From Clostridium cadaveris (GTDB lineage: Bacteria > Bacillota > Clostridia > Clostridiales > Clostridiaceae), in the NCBI RefSeq assembly GCF_020911725.1, contig NZ_CP076620.1, forward strand, positions 1,988,501 to 2,052,500: 64,000 nt of DNA, in the 5' to 3' direction. The notes beneath the pieces are model-generated. The model searched no databases. It saw only the letters and a program-made list of their open reading frames with translations, and was not told where the DNA came from. Positions 53,759 through 62,604 of the stretch are shown one piece after another; the first letter of the stretch is position 1; each line of letters starts with the position of its first letter. Position numbers and translations under genes: made by a program.

Positions 53759-54376
53759 ATGAATAATAAATTAACCAAATCTTATTGGGGTGTAGAATCA
53801 AATGGGAAGTTTACAGATAACAACAGTAAAACTCTGTCTATAATACTCCCCGGAATAGGCTATCTTTTAGATAGGTCTTATCTTGATTATTCTAAACAGT
53901 TGTGTCTTCAGATGGGATATGATGTTTTAGAGATAGAGTATGGATTTCATATAACCAGAGCTAAATTTGATCCCTCTAAAGAATTTGATATTCTTGTAAG
54001 TGAAACTATAAATGTCATAGAAAGATCTATTATCAAAGATTATGACAATATTATTATAATAGGAAAGAGCATAGGAACTTGTGTACAAATCATGGTTAAC
54101 AAACATTTTAGAGATAAAATCACAAAAAATATCTATATAAGTCCTATAGATAAAACAGTATCTCTTGGTATAACTACAAATTCTTTAATAATAACAGGTA
54201 GTGCCGATCCTCTTTTAAATTCAAACAATCTAACTAATATAAAAGAAACTAATGGTTCTAATCTCCTTTTCATAGAAAATGCAAATCATGCTTTAGATAT
54301 AAAAGACGATGTCATTAAAACTATAGATGCTTTAAAAGAAGTTCTGCAAGCAGAAAAAGATTTTTTGGAGAAATAA
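53759..54376 (+). CDS. small alpha/beta hydrolase
   Basis: 205 residues. SIILPGIGYLLDRSYLDYSK supplies the oxyanion loop, IIIIGKSIGTCVQIM near 99-113 the G-x-S-x-G elbow with Ser, TGSADPLLNSNNL the acid and IENANHALDIKD the histidine. All three catalytic positions are thus present. It is cytoplasmic with no lid domain visible. Substrate unknown. GTAGGAGG precedes the start; a terminator follows. Confidence 0.78.
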   Translation: MNNKLTKSYWGVESNGKFTDNNSKTLSIILPGIGYLLDRSYLDYSKQLCLQMGYDVLEIEYGFHITRAKFDPSKEFDILVSETINVIERSIIKDYDNIIIIGKSIGTCVQIMVNKHFRDKITKNIYISPIDKTVSLGITTNSLIITGSADPLLNSNNLTNIKETNGSNLLFIENANHALDIKDDVIKTIDALKEVLQAEKDFLEK

Positions 54377-54381
54377 ATCAT

Positions 54382-54428
54382 GGGTTGTATCAAAAGCAAT
54401 TTTTAAAGCATTTGATACAACCCAATTT
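54382..54428. terminator. terminator after the small hydrolase
   Basis: GGGTTGTATCAAA, 16-base loop, TTTGATACAACCC, then AATTTCTTT. A 13-bp perfect stem between convergent genes. Confidence 0.8.
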
Positions 54429-54441
54429 CTTTACTACCAAC

Positions 54442-54705
54442 TTACATATTATAGTAAATTAACACTGGTATCTGAATAATAGCTGTCAAAGGTGCTACTA
54501 TCCTAAACAAAGTATGTTTTGTCTTGTGATGAAACATCTTCATACCCATAAATACTCCCAAGCCACCAAAGGCTAACGCTCCAGCTATAAGAGTTTTTTC
54601 ACTTATCCTCCACTGATGAGTCTTTGCTAATTTTTTATCTCTATACATCATATAAAACATAATAAGATTTATAATAACATAAGCTGCTAAAATAGTTTTT
54701 TTCAT
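54442..54705 (-). CDS. DUF1294 family membrane protein
   Basis: 87 residues, three short membrane helices. DKKLAKTHQWRISEKTLIAG near 23-42, GGLGVFMGMKMFHHKTKH near 47-64 match DUF1294 (W-R-I-E block, GG-x3-G and HKT-K/R-H). Function unknown. It follows yaaA by 15 bases and may be co-transcribed with it. Confidence 0.85.
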   Translation of the reverse strand: MKKTILAAYVIINLIMFYMMYRDKKLAKTHQWRISEKTLIAGALAFGGLGVFMGMKMFHHKTKHTLFRIVAPLTAIIQIPVLIYYNM

Positions 54706-54720
54706 AAATACTCCTTCAAA

Positions 54721-55485
54721 CTATCTGATAAAAATAAAATTATTATCATCGCTTTGTTCTTCATTAAAACTGTATCCATCTTCATTAAAGTATTTTATAT
54801 CCTCTAGGATGTCGATCTTATTTTTCAGTATATATCTAGCCATAAGCCCTCTGGCTTTCTTAGCATAAGTTCCAATGGTTTTATACTTGCCATCTCGATT
54901 TTCTTTAAATGATATAGTTACAACTTTGTATTTTTCATCTATACTCTTTAAATCTAAGGCTTTGCTGTATTCATCAGAAGCTAAATTTAAAAGCACTTTT
55001 TCTCCAGAGGTGTCTTCTATAGATTTCATCATATAAGTTGTAAGCTTATCCTTCCAATAACCATACAAGTCTTTTTCATTAGCTGTTTTTAGCTTAGTTC
55101 CCATCTCTAATCTATAAGGCTTAATTATATCTAGTGGTTTAATTAAGCCATAAAGGCCTGACAATATCACAAGATGATTATGCCCAAAAACTATATCTTC
55201 CTCATCTAAAGTTGCCGCATCTAACCCCTTAAAAGCTTCTCCATAAAAGTATTTTATAGCTTCATATCCTTTTATGTCATCATCAAAAGTCTTATATTTC
55301 TTATATGTAGCTTCGCCTAATACTTTTGAAACTTTCATGATTCTCATTATTTCAGAAACATCATATTTCTTTAATATAGCGATAAGCTCCTTAATCTCAT
55401 CCTTAAATGCCATAGCCTCTATATCAAATTTCAGCGGACATATATTATCATTAAACGTCTTCGTTGGAGACATTATCGTTATCAT
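54721..55485 (-). CDS. yaaA: YaaA family protein (peroxide stress, DUF328)
   Basis: 254 residues from ATG 55485, where the family start MITIMSPTKTF begins, with AAAAGGGG upstream; an in-frame ATG 36 bases earlier would add a charged tail not seen in the family. LSGLYGLIKPLDIIKPYRLE near 115-134 and the LLNLASDEYSKAL and ARGLMARYI motifs are diagnostic. In Escherichia coli YaaA limits free iron and DNA damage under peroxide. A DUF1294 gene follows. Confidence 0.9.
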   Translation of the reverse strand: MITIMSPTKTFNDNICPLKFDIEAMAFKDEIKELIAILKKYDVSEIMRIMKVSKVLGEATYKKYKTFDDDIKGYEAIKYFYGEAFKGLDAATLDEEDIVFGHNHLVILSGLYGLIKPLDIIKPYRLEMGTKLKTANEKDLYGYWKDKLTTYMMKSIEDTSGEKVLLNLASDEYSKALDLKSIDEKYKVVTISFKENRDGKYKTIGTYAKKARGLMARYILKNKIDILEDIKYFNEDGYSFNEEQSDDNNFIFIR

Positions 55486-55538
55486 ACATGTATTCCCCTT
55501 TTCCTCTTCTTTCATCATCATGATTTTTAATTATTTTT

Positions 55539-55566
55539 GTATAGATTATTTATCTTTAATCTATAC
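55539..55566. repeat. inverted repeat upstream of yaaA
   Basis: GTATAGATTA / TAATCTATAC with an 8-base spacer, 55 bases above the yaaA start. It may be an operator or part of the promoter region; it does not match the PerR or Fur consensus by eye. Confidence 0.45.
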
Positions 55567-56021
55567 TTTTTAAAAATTATAGTATTTATTTTAAAATTTT
55601 CATAACTTTTACTTTAGATTTTAATTTTTATTTTAGCAATCTTAGTTTAATAGTACAATTTCGCAATAAATTAATAACACAATATATAAATATATATTGT
55701 AGCAGATCTCAGACCTTGAAAACACTAGCCTTGAGTCTTGTTTTTTATTTTGATAAATAAATATATTTAAAAAATTTATTTTATTGCAAGAATTTAAATG
55801 TAATATTGAGGATCTATTAGTTCTAATTGAATTATTGGGTTTCATTCATCATACCTATAAGGAATCATATTTTTTTATTAATTCTTTAAGTAGATATTTT
55901 TGTTAATAATTGAAAATGGAAAATTAAAAATGAAGGACAGATAGTTTTTTATGTCCCTATCACTTAATTCTCTAACCTTAAAAGCTCCTCATGTGGATTC
56001 TCAATTAAATTCATATTAAAC
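55567..56021. other. AT-rich region without a recognisable gene
   Basis: About 450 bases. A 67-codon minus-strand frame (55642-55845) has no credible ribosome site or family features. An imperfect hairpin lies near 55708-55740 (CCTTGA / TCAAGG-type), and a GGACA / TGTCC hairpin at 55935-55956. The latter is next to a homopurine-like stretch TTGAAAATGGAAAATTAAAA of the kind often seen repeated between clostridial genes. It looks like decayed or non-coding DNA. Confidence 0.4.
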
Positions 56022-56882
56022 TTATTTAATAATATACATATCCTCATAAATTGGTTCACCTTCAATAAAAGCTGACTTCAATCCTAAATTTTCAAAATAA
56101 GTACACCTCTTTTTACATGCAAATTTTTCAGTAGAATAATGAGTTCCACCTAAAACATTGATATGATTTAATTTCTCTAGCTCATGCACATCTTTAAATT
56201 TAGCACTATTAGCTCAAACTCCAGTTATAAAAACATTAATACCTTCTTCAAGGATTTCCTTCACAGTATCTCTACTATTACCTCCACCAGCAACAATAGC
56301 AACTCTTCCATCTATTATAGATTCATCGCCATAAGAGTAGAGCTTTGTATTATGTCCCATTGCATGAGAAAAATCCTTATTTAATTCCTCTATGGTTTTA
56401 CATTTTGTTATTCCAATTACTCCACTTAGTGCGCCGCAATATGATTTAAAGGGTTTTTCAACAACTATATTTAAAGCTGCTGCTAGAGTTTTACTTGTTG
56501 AATATTCTCCGTAATTATCAAGATGTACATGTAAAATATATATAGCAATTCTTCTCTTTTTAAATTCTTTCAATAGCTCTTTATTCATTTGATAAAATGA
56601 CTTTTTCCCTCTAATATCCCAAATAGAGGGATGATGTAAAAATAAAAGAGCATCTGTTATATTTTCCGTTAAAATTTTCTGCATTACAGCTTCTGTAGGA
56701 AATACCGCAGTATAAGCCCTATTTATATCCTCTGTAAAATCACATACTAGCCCCATACTGGTTTTCTTAAAGCTTTCTGTAAGATACTCTTCAATATCTC
56801 CCATGAATACCGCCCAAGTGTCTGATACCCCATCAATAATAAAATCCTTGCTTAATTGATAATATAATTCTACTGCTTTCAT
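56022..56882 (-). pseudogene. Nif3-like (DUF34) protein interrupted by one in-frame TGA
   Basis: Reading from ATG 56882 gives 222 codons up to a TGA at 56214-56216 (VFITGV then stop). The same frame then continues without a shift for 63 codons: ANSAKFKDVHELEK, HINVLGGTHYSTEKFACKK and EGEPIYEDMYIIK to TAA at 56022. The tail GGTHYSTEKFA is the conserved metal-site end of the Nif3 family. The first part has ALLFLHHPSIWD and ILHVHLDNYGEYSTSKTLA, the other metal-binding histidines. So the gene is whole except for one base. TGA is a normal stop elsewhere here (fliR, SDR gene), so recoding is unlikely. Intact homologues are dinuclear-metal hexamers of debated function. Confidence 0.8.
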
Positions 56883-57025
56883 AAGTAAGCCCCACACTTA
56901 TAATAATTTTTATATTCATATACATGCCTTTAAAATTTTTAATTTAATGCATGTTAATGAGACATCATTTTCCACTGTTCCTCAGAACACTTCCAAACTA
57001 AAATACATATAATAATCTCTAATTT

Positions 57026-57763
57026 TTAATTCTTAAAGGATTGTAATACTTTAAACATTTCGTCTAACTCTTCTTTAGATAATAAATCAAAGTCATCTAG
57101 TCTATTTTTAATTCTTTGCACAACGCTTTTCTTATATGAAGGATTTTCTTCTTGTTTTATGAAAAAGGTTGCTATAGTTCCTGTAAGCATCCCTATGAAT
57201 CCTATTCCCACTAGCATTAGTACTACTGCTATTATTCTCCCTAGTATAGTAGTTGGTGATATATCACCATATCCTACAGTAGTGGTTGTCACAAAACTCC
57301 ACCATAAAGCATTTGAAAGGCTCATTTTTTCAACTAATGATATTCCAATTGCTCCTAAAATAACCGTTATACCTGTCATATATAGAACATAATTAAAATT
57401 ATTCGTCTTTAAAAATTTGTCAACTTTAACTTTAAACTTTGCTACTAATACTGTAGCTTTCAAAATCTTTGTAGTTTTAGTTACTTTTGATAGCCTAGCC
57501 AACTTTGTCATTTTAGTAATCTTTATTATTCTTAAAGCCTTAAATAATGAGTTAAATGGAATGATAGAAAGTAAATCTATAACATTACTTTTAACAAATT
57601 TCTTTTTATCTTTACTTATAAGAAACCTTCCAAAATAGTCTATACAAAAAACTATCCATATTATCCTGTCTGTTATATAGAATATCTTTAATACTGATTT
57701 GGACACTTCTACTGTCATTTCTATTATCAAAACACTTACGACTATAATAGCCAAGACACCCAT
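57026..57763 (-). CDS. voltage-gated-type potassium channel
   Basis: 245 residues. The first helices (about 1-60) are S1-S3-like. A basic segment LRIIKITKMTKLARLSKVTK near 88-107 resembles S4. A pore follows with the selectivity filter TTTTVGYGDISPTT near 168-181 between two helices. The C-terminus is a short charged coiled-coil. The N-terminus is short for a six-helix channel and the ribosome site (AAGGG) is distant, so the true start is uncertain. It conducts K+ across the membrane. It stands alone. Confidence 0.83.
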   Translation of the reverse strand: MGVLAIIVVSVLIIEMTVEVSKSVLKIFYITDRIIWIVFCIDYFGRFLISKDKKKFVKSNVIDLLSIIPFNSLFKALRIIKITKMTKLARLSKVTKTTKILKATVLVAKFKVKVDKFLKTNNFNYVLYMTGITVILGAIGISLVEKMSLSNALWWSFVTTTTVGYGDISPTTILGRIIAVVLMLVGIGFIGMLTGTIATFFIKQEENPSYKKSVVQRIKNRLDDFDLLSKEELDEMFKVLQSFKN

Positions 57764-57846
57764 AAATAAATCATAATATACCCTTAGGTTTTTGTTTTTG
57801 TGTTTCTATTTTATTATACAAATACAATCACCAATTTTACCTTAAA

Positions 57847-58419
57847 TTAAATATATCCTTTATTTATTTCAAAATAAGAATTATATTCACTACCATCATG
57901 TCCAATTAATACCCTATTACTAGGTTTAAACCCTAATTTAATAAGTGCTTTAACTCTTTCATCTGCACCCACAATTGCTTTTGTAGCAATTCTATCACAG
58001 TTAAATAATTCATAAGTATCCTTTTTAATTAGGTCTAAAATCTCTATGATTTCTGCTTCTTTTTCATAATCACTTCTTAAATCTAATCTAAGAAGTCCCA
58101 CATTATTAAAATAATCGGTGGCGTTTCTATGGAATAATTCAATGGTTCCTATTGCTTTATTAATTGCTTTGTCAATAATAGACCACCTTACAAACCATCT
58201 TCCCTCATAGGAGGTTATCCAAAAGTTTATGGTCTCCTTCATTCTTTCTAAGGTATCATAATGAAAATCATCCCCATTACAATTATCGGAATTGAAAAAT
58301 GGCACTGCATTTTTATCTGAATAAACCTCCAACAAGTCCTTGGCATCATCTATAGTTACTAACCGTAATAAGTACTTATCCCCCTCAAAGGAAGGACATT
58401 TTTCATATACATTCTCCAT
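57847..58419 (-). CDS. GNAT family acetyltransferase (RimJ/RimL-like)
   Basis: 190 residues from ATG 58419 (AGAGGAG upstream). KYLLRLVTIDDAKDLLEVYS near 15-34, AIGTIELFHRNATDY near 92-106, LLRLDLRSDYEKEAEIIEIL and IATKAIVGADERVKALIKLG followed by FKPSNRVLI give the GNAT folds A and B. It probably acetylates an amine or a protein N-terminus. Substrate unknown. Confidence 0.8.
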   Translation of the reverse strand: MENVYEKCPSFEGDKYLLRLVTIDDAKDLLEVYSDKNAVPFFNSDNCNGDDFHYDTLERMKETINFWITSYEGRWFVRWSIIDKAINKAIGTIELFHRNATDYFNNVGLLRLDLRSDYEKEAEIIEILDLIKKDTYELFNCDRIATKAIVGADERVKALIKLGFKPSNRVLIGHDGSEYNSYFEINKGYI

Positions 58420-58667
58420 ATTAATTCTCCTCTCGTTAGTCAATTTGTTCTTTACCCTTAATTTCCTTGTGCCTCTAATATTCCATCATATATATAATAA
58501 TACACATTTTACTATTATTTTATCATCTAAACTATGAAAGAGATATTGATTTGATAAATATATACCATGAACTACTATTTTATCGGTTCTATTTTTAAAT
58601 AAAATTTGGTGTAAGCTTGTCCTAATACATCTCTACCCTTGCTAATACCAGCCATATTTATTTTTAA

Positions 58668-58704
58668 TGAAAGAGTTAGCCTTTGCACTAACTCTTTCAT
58701 TTTT
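58668..58704. terminator. terminator hairpin after the broken hydrolase gene
   Basis: ATGAAAGAGTTAG / CTAACTCTTTCAT, a 13-bp perfect stem with T6 on the plus strand. The arm sequence AAGAGTTAGTG is nearly the same as in the terminator at 59651-59679. Confidence 0.7.
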
Positions 58705-58730
58705 TCTATATTATTTTAACCACAAATATT

Positions 58731-59546
58731 TTACTCCTGAATAAAACTAATTACCTCTTTATTAAATTTATCTCTTTCATCATAGAATGTTCCATGATCA
58801 CTTTTCATAAACTTAACTAACTTACTATTTTTAATCATTTTATTTTGCTGTTCTGCAAATGAGAACAAGCAAACTTTATCATGAATTCCATGTATAATTA
58901 GTGTTTCTGCCTGAATTTCTTTTACATCCTCAAATAGTCTCTCTTCATCAAGCCATGTTTTAGCAATTTCAGCTGTAGACCATCCAGCTGCTCTAAGCCC
59001 CAATTGAAAGAACTATTCCATTAAAGGTTTGCTCACATTGCTATAAAAAAATATTTTACCAAAATCACTTAACATCTTTGGTCTATCATTATATGTTCCC
59101 TCAATAATATTATCAACTACTTCTTTTTCAATACCATATGGAAAGTAGGGACGCTTTATTAAGCTTGGTGCTGCTGCTCCACAAAGAATAAGCTTATTTA
59201 CTCCATAGCCTTTATGCCTAGCCATATATCTAATAGCTATAGCTCCCCCTGTAGAGTGCCCTAACAAAATAAAATCCTTTAAGCTTAATTGATTTACTAT
59301 ACACATAACATCATCACTTAATATATCATAATCATATCCGTCTTTAGGTTTATCTGAGTTACCAAAACCCCTCTGATCTATTCCAATTCATCTATAACCC
59401 ATTTCTGATAAATAGTTAAATTGATACTCAAATAAGTTATGCTCTCCTGGCCACCCATGTAAAAATACTATAGTTTTCTTACCATGTTCATTAAGATCTT
59501 CAATGTAAAACTTTATGTTTTCTTCATTTTTTATATAATACCCCAT
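58731..59546 (-). pseudogene. alpha/beta hydrolase with two in-frame stop codons
   Basis: From ATG 59546 the frame gives MGYYIKNEENIKFYIEDL, then IVFLHGWPGEH (oxyanion loop), and meets TGA at codon 53 (59388-59390) inside GYR-stop-IGIDQRGFGNSD. It continues through ILLGHSTGGAIAIRYM (nucleophile Ser), meets TAG at codon 178 (59013-59015) in KPLME-stop-FFQLGLRAAGWST, and ends with LIIHGIHDKVCLF (acid) and MKSDHGTFYDE (His). The 272-codon frame has no frameshift and all catalytic residues are kept, so inactivation is recent. TAG for Trp (MEWFFQLGL) is a one-base change. The intact form would be an ordinary 271-residue esterase or haloperoxidase-like hydrolase. Confidence 0.85.
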
Positions 59547-59650
59547 TTTATCTCCTTAATATTATTTTTCCTTCGTATTAGAATATTCTTTAAAACATAT
59601 ATTGGTGAAATTAATATCCCTATTTTTTAACTTTTCTTATAAATTTAATA

Positions 59651-59679
59651 AAAAGAGCTAGTTTTTACACTAACTCTTC
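59651..59679 (-). terminator. terminator of the MFS transporter gene
   Basis: AAGAGTTAGT, short loop, ACTAGCTCTTTTTATT on the minus strand: stem plus T-run, 85 bases after the MFS stop. Confidence 0.8.
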
Positions 59680-59763
59680 ATACAATCAAAGGAATTCAGT
59701 AGGAATTTCCCCCATCACTCTTAACTTTTCGCTCTTACCTCTTCACTAAATTCCTTAGCATTC

Positions 59764-61194
59764 TTATATAGTATCTACTACTTCTTTATCTTGTCTTGAA
59801 GACCTCATGAAACGTCGCACTATGAAAGCTACAATTAAGAATTCTAAAATAGCGGATACTACAGAAATCATGAAGTTATAATTTACTCCTAATGCAATAT
59901 TACTACCAGCCACATTGAAAAAAGCACCACCCAATGCAGCAGCTACAAGCCCACTAGCAGAATTACAGAAGTTAACAAGAGAAGTACCCACCCCCATATC
60001 TTTTGGGTCTAAAGTACTTTGTGCAGCTGCAGTTACTGTAACGCCACGTAAACTCTCAGCAATACCTGTTACTGAAATTAAAGCAATCATCATAATTACT
60101 GAAGTGGATGAACCAATAAAACATAATGGTATTAAGCTTACTGTAACAAGAGCAGCTGATATAGCCATACCCTTCCAAAAATTATCTCGTTTTTTACCAA
60201 CCCAAACACCAACTAGAGCAGGCAGGATCATTGTAATAATTGTTCGTGGCATTTGGAGTATTCCTGAAATAGTTGTAGAACCATTTAATACCTGCTGAAC
60301 TGCAAGAGGTGCATACACATTCATTGCATTCATATAGAAATATGCTAAAAATCCAACTAATAGTAAGGAAGTATATTGCTTGTTTTTGAAAAGTCTCATT
60401 GGTATTATAGGATCAGTAGCTTTATTTTCAACTTTCACCAATATCATTCCAAACACAATCATAAGAATAAATCCACATATAATCCAAGGATTTGTCCATC
60501 CTATCATAGTACCAAAGTTTAATGGAAGTACAAATGTACTGATAGTAATGGTTAGAACTACTATTCCTAAAACATCAATTTTAACCTTAACTTCTTGCTT
60601 TTTATTTGGAAGATTAAGTGCTATAAGTATAACCCCTATAATAAGAGGAATAACTGGAAAAGCAATGGCAAATCCAAGCAAACCTGCATCTGTCAAAGCT
60701 CCAGCAATAATGCTTCCTACAAACCCACCAATTGCTACAGAACTAGCAAGGATGCCCATTGCCTTTGGAACATCTTTTGCTTCATTAATTTCACGAGCAA
60801 TGATGTAAGGTGCTGCTGTAAATGCTCCTTGCGCTGCTCCAATAATTAGACGTAGAACCATAAATGGTACTACAGTTTTAACAAGACACATTCCTATTCC
60901 GCAAATTGTAGCTATTGTTCCTGCTACAATAACCACATTTCTTCGGCCAAAAATATCTCCTAATTTTCCACCAATGGGTGTCATTATAACTAGCCCTAAG
61001 CTTGCAAAAATAGTTAGTAGCGAAAAGTATTGCATAGCATTCATTTCAGTAAGAATTGGCCCTTGCAGTACGCTTAAGCTTAATCCAAGCATTGCAATTG
61101 AAAGCATTAAGCAAACACAACCCGTTTGTACCAAAATACGTTTTTTAGGAGTAAGTGGAATAGCTACTCCTGATGTAGTTTTTATATTTGACAT
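59764..61194 (-). CDS. MFS transporter (14-helix drug-efflux-like)
   Basis: 476 residues from ATG 61194 (AAGGGGG upstream); an in-frame extension upstream would overlap the amidohydrolase. It has about 14 membrane helices, with the loop GGKLGDIFGRRNVVIVAG near 75-92 (motif A) and the RLIIGAAQGAFTAAPYII segment (motif C-like region). It belongs to the DHA2-like group. Since it is co-transcribed with an M20 amidohydrolase, it may move the amide substrate or its product instead of drugs. Confidence 0.82.
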   Translation of the reverse strand: MSNIKTTSGVAIPLTPKKRILVQTGCVCLMLSIAMLGLSLSVLQGPILTEMNAMQYFSLLTIFASLGLVIMTPIGGKLGDIFGRRNVVIVAGTIATICGIGMCLVKTVVPFMVLRLIIGAAQGAFTAAPYIIAREINEAKDVPKAMGILASSVAIGGFVGSIIAGALTDAGLLGFAIAFPVIPLIIGVILIALNLPNKKQEVKVKIDVLGIVVLTITISTFVLPLNFGTMIGWTNPWIICGFILMIVFGMILVKVENKATDPIIPMRLFKNKQYTSLLLVGFLAYFYMNAMNVYAPLAVQQVLNGSTTISGILQMPRTIITMILPALVGVWVGKKRDNFWKGMAISAALVTVSLIPLCFIGSSTSVIMMIALISVTGIAESLRGVTVTAAAQSTLDPKDMGVGTSLVNFCNSASGLVAAALGGAFFNVAGSNIALGVNYNFMISVVSAILEFLIVAFIVRRFMRSSRQDKEVVDTI

Positions 61195-61222
61195 ATTTAT
61201 CCCCCTTGATATATGTTTAAAA

Positions 61223-62404
61223 TTAAAGATTGCTATTTTCCTCAAGCCATCTTGTTGCACAATGTGCTAGTATAGCCGCTCCAACTGGGATAGTTTCTTC
61301 ATTAAACCTAACCCCTGGATTATGTGAAGTAGGTACATTGCCAGTCTCACCAAAGCCAGCTGACAGCATTATATATACGCTTGGAACAATGTCTGCAATT
61401 TCAGCAAAATCTTCTGACGCATTAGCCTGTAGACCTGGATACGGAGCCTTACCCTTAAAGTCAAGCTCCTTAATATAACCTACAAATTTCTTTGTCATCA
61501 CAGGATTGCAAACAAGAGGCGGAGTTCCAGAAATCATCTCAAGACTTGCAGTACCCCTAAACATTTTTGCAGTTTGATCTATAATTTCTTCAGTTCTCTT
61601 TAAAATAAATTCTCGCATTTCTTTACTATTTGCTCTAATAGAACCCATTAATTCTGCTGATTCAGGAATTGAGTTAGCCATTGAACCTGAATGAATACTT
61701 CCAATTGTCAATACACATAAATTTGAGGGAACAGTTTCTCTTGCAATAATTTCTTGTAGTGCAATAACAATATGTGCTGCAATATTGATTGGGTCCACCG
61801 AGTTCTGTGGATAAGAACCATGTGCCCCCCTCCCTCTAACTGTAATTTTAAACGTATCTGCAGAGCACATCATTGTACCGTTATCATTGTACATAAATAT
61901 ACCCTGTGGCAGTGCACCTGGAGCTGTATGAATTGCAAAAGCAGCATCAACCTTAGGATTTTCTAATACGCCTGCTTTAATAATATCCTTTGCGCCCTTA
62001 AATACTTCTTCCCCTGGTTGAAATACTAATTTAACTGTACCCTTTAAATCTTTCTCATTTTCCTTCAACATTTTTGCTGCAGCTAATAGCATTGTTGCAT
62101 GAATATCATGTCCACATGAATGTGAGTTTCCAGTTGTACAAGCAAACTCTTCTCCACTTTCCTCTTTCATAGGTAATGCATCCATATCTGCGCGTAGTAG
62201 TAGCACCTTTTCTCCTGTACCAATTGTTGTTACTACCCCAGATTCGCCAATTAATTGTGGCTTGCAACCAATTTCCTTTAGTTTATCTACAACTAAATTT
62301 ACAGTTTGTGGTAGGTTCATTCCTACCTCTGCATTTTTATGAATTCTTCTCCTTATTTCAGTAAATTCATATGCCATTTCATTAGCTTTTTTTAAATAAT
62401 CCAT
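61223..62404 (-). CDS. M20-family amidohydrolase (HipO/IAA-amide type)
   Basis: 393 residues. RRIHKNAEVGMNLPQTVNLV near 18-37, LRADMDALPMKEESGEEFAC, NSHSCGHDIHATMLLAAAKM (metal ligands Cys/His and Asp-His), FQPGEEVFKGAKDIIKAGVL (catalytic Glu pair), and HNPGVRFNEETIPVGAAILA. The set matches N-acyl-amino-acid, hippurate or aminobenzoyl-glutamate hydrolases. It is cytoplasmic. It is first in an operon with the MFS gene, divergent from a PrpR-like regulator. Confidence 0.9.
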   Translation of the reverse strand: MDYLKKANEMAYEFTEIRRRIHKNAEVGMNLPQTVNLVVDKLKEIGCKPQLIGESGVVTTIGTGEKVLLLRADMDALPMKEESGEEFACTTGNSHSCGHDIHATMLLAAAKMLKENEKDLKGTVKLVFQPGEEVFKGAKDIIKAGVLENPKVDAAFAIHTAPGALPQGIFMYNDNGTMMCSADTFKITVRGRGAHGSYPQNSVDPINIAAHIVIALQEIIARETVPSNLCVLTIGSIHSGSMANSIPESAELMGSIRANSKEMREFILKRTEEIIDQTAKMFRGTASLEMISGTPPLVCNPVMTKKFVGYIKELDFKGKAPYPGLQANASEDFAEIADIVPSVYIMLSAGFGETGNVPTSHNPGVRFNEETIPVGAAILAHCATRWLEENSNL

Positions 62405-62438
62405 AATTTCATCTCCTTAAAATAATTTAAAGAACATT

Positions 62439-62454
62439 TAAGGAATATTCCTTA
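62439..62454. promoter_or_regulatory. 16-bp perfect palindrome, candidate operator
   Basis: TAAGGAATATTCCTTA lies 35 bases above the amidohydrolase start and 150 above the divergent regulator. It is the only perfect palindrome of this length in the gap, well placed to control either direction. Confidence 0.6.
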
Positions 62455-62604
62455 TATATATATTAAAGCTTAATACATCTCCATGTCAATAAATTATATT
62501 AATTTTCTGAATATATTCTTTCGTTCTATTGTAATTTCTAATTTATATTTTGTTGATTTAGGTTATTTTCTCTTCTATAATAAAATCATTGGAGTGTGAA
62601 TAAT

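Noticed and set aside
55642-55845. 67-codon minus-strand open frame
   Set aside because: No ribosome site, no family features and composition like the AT-rich gap around it; chance frame.
56214-56216. TGA in the Nif3-like gene as a selenocysteine or tryptophan codon
   Set aside because: TGA ends several intact genes here, no SECIS-like hairpin is evident, and a nearby gene is also broken by TAG.
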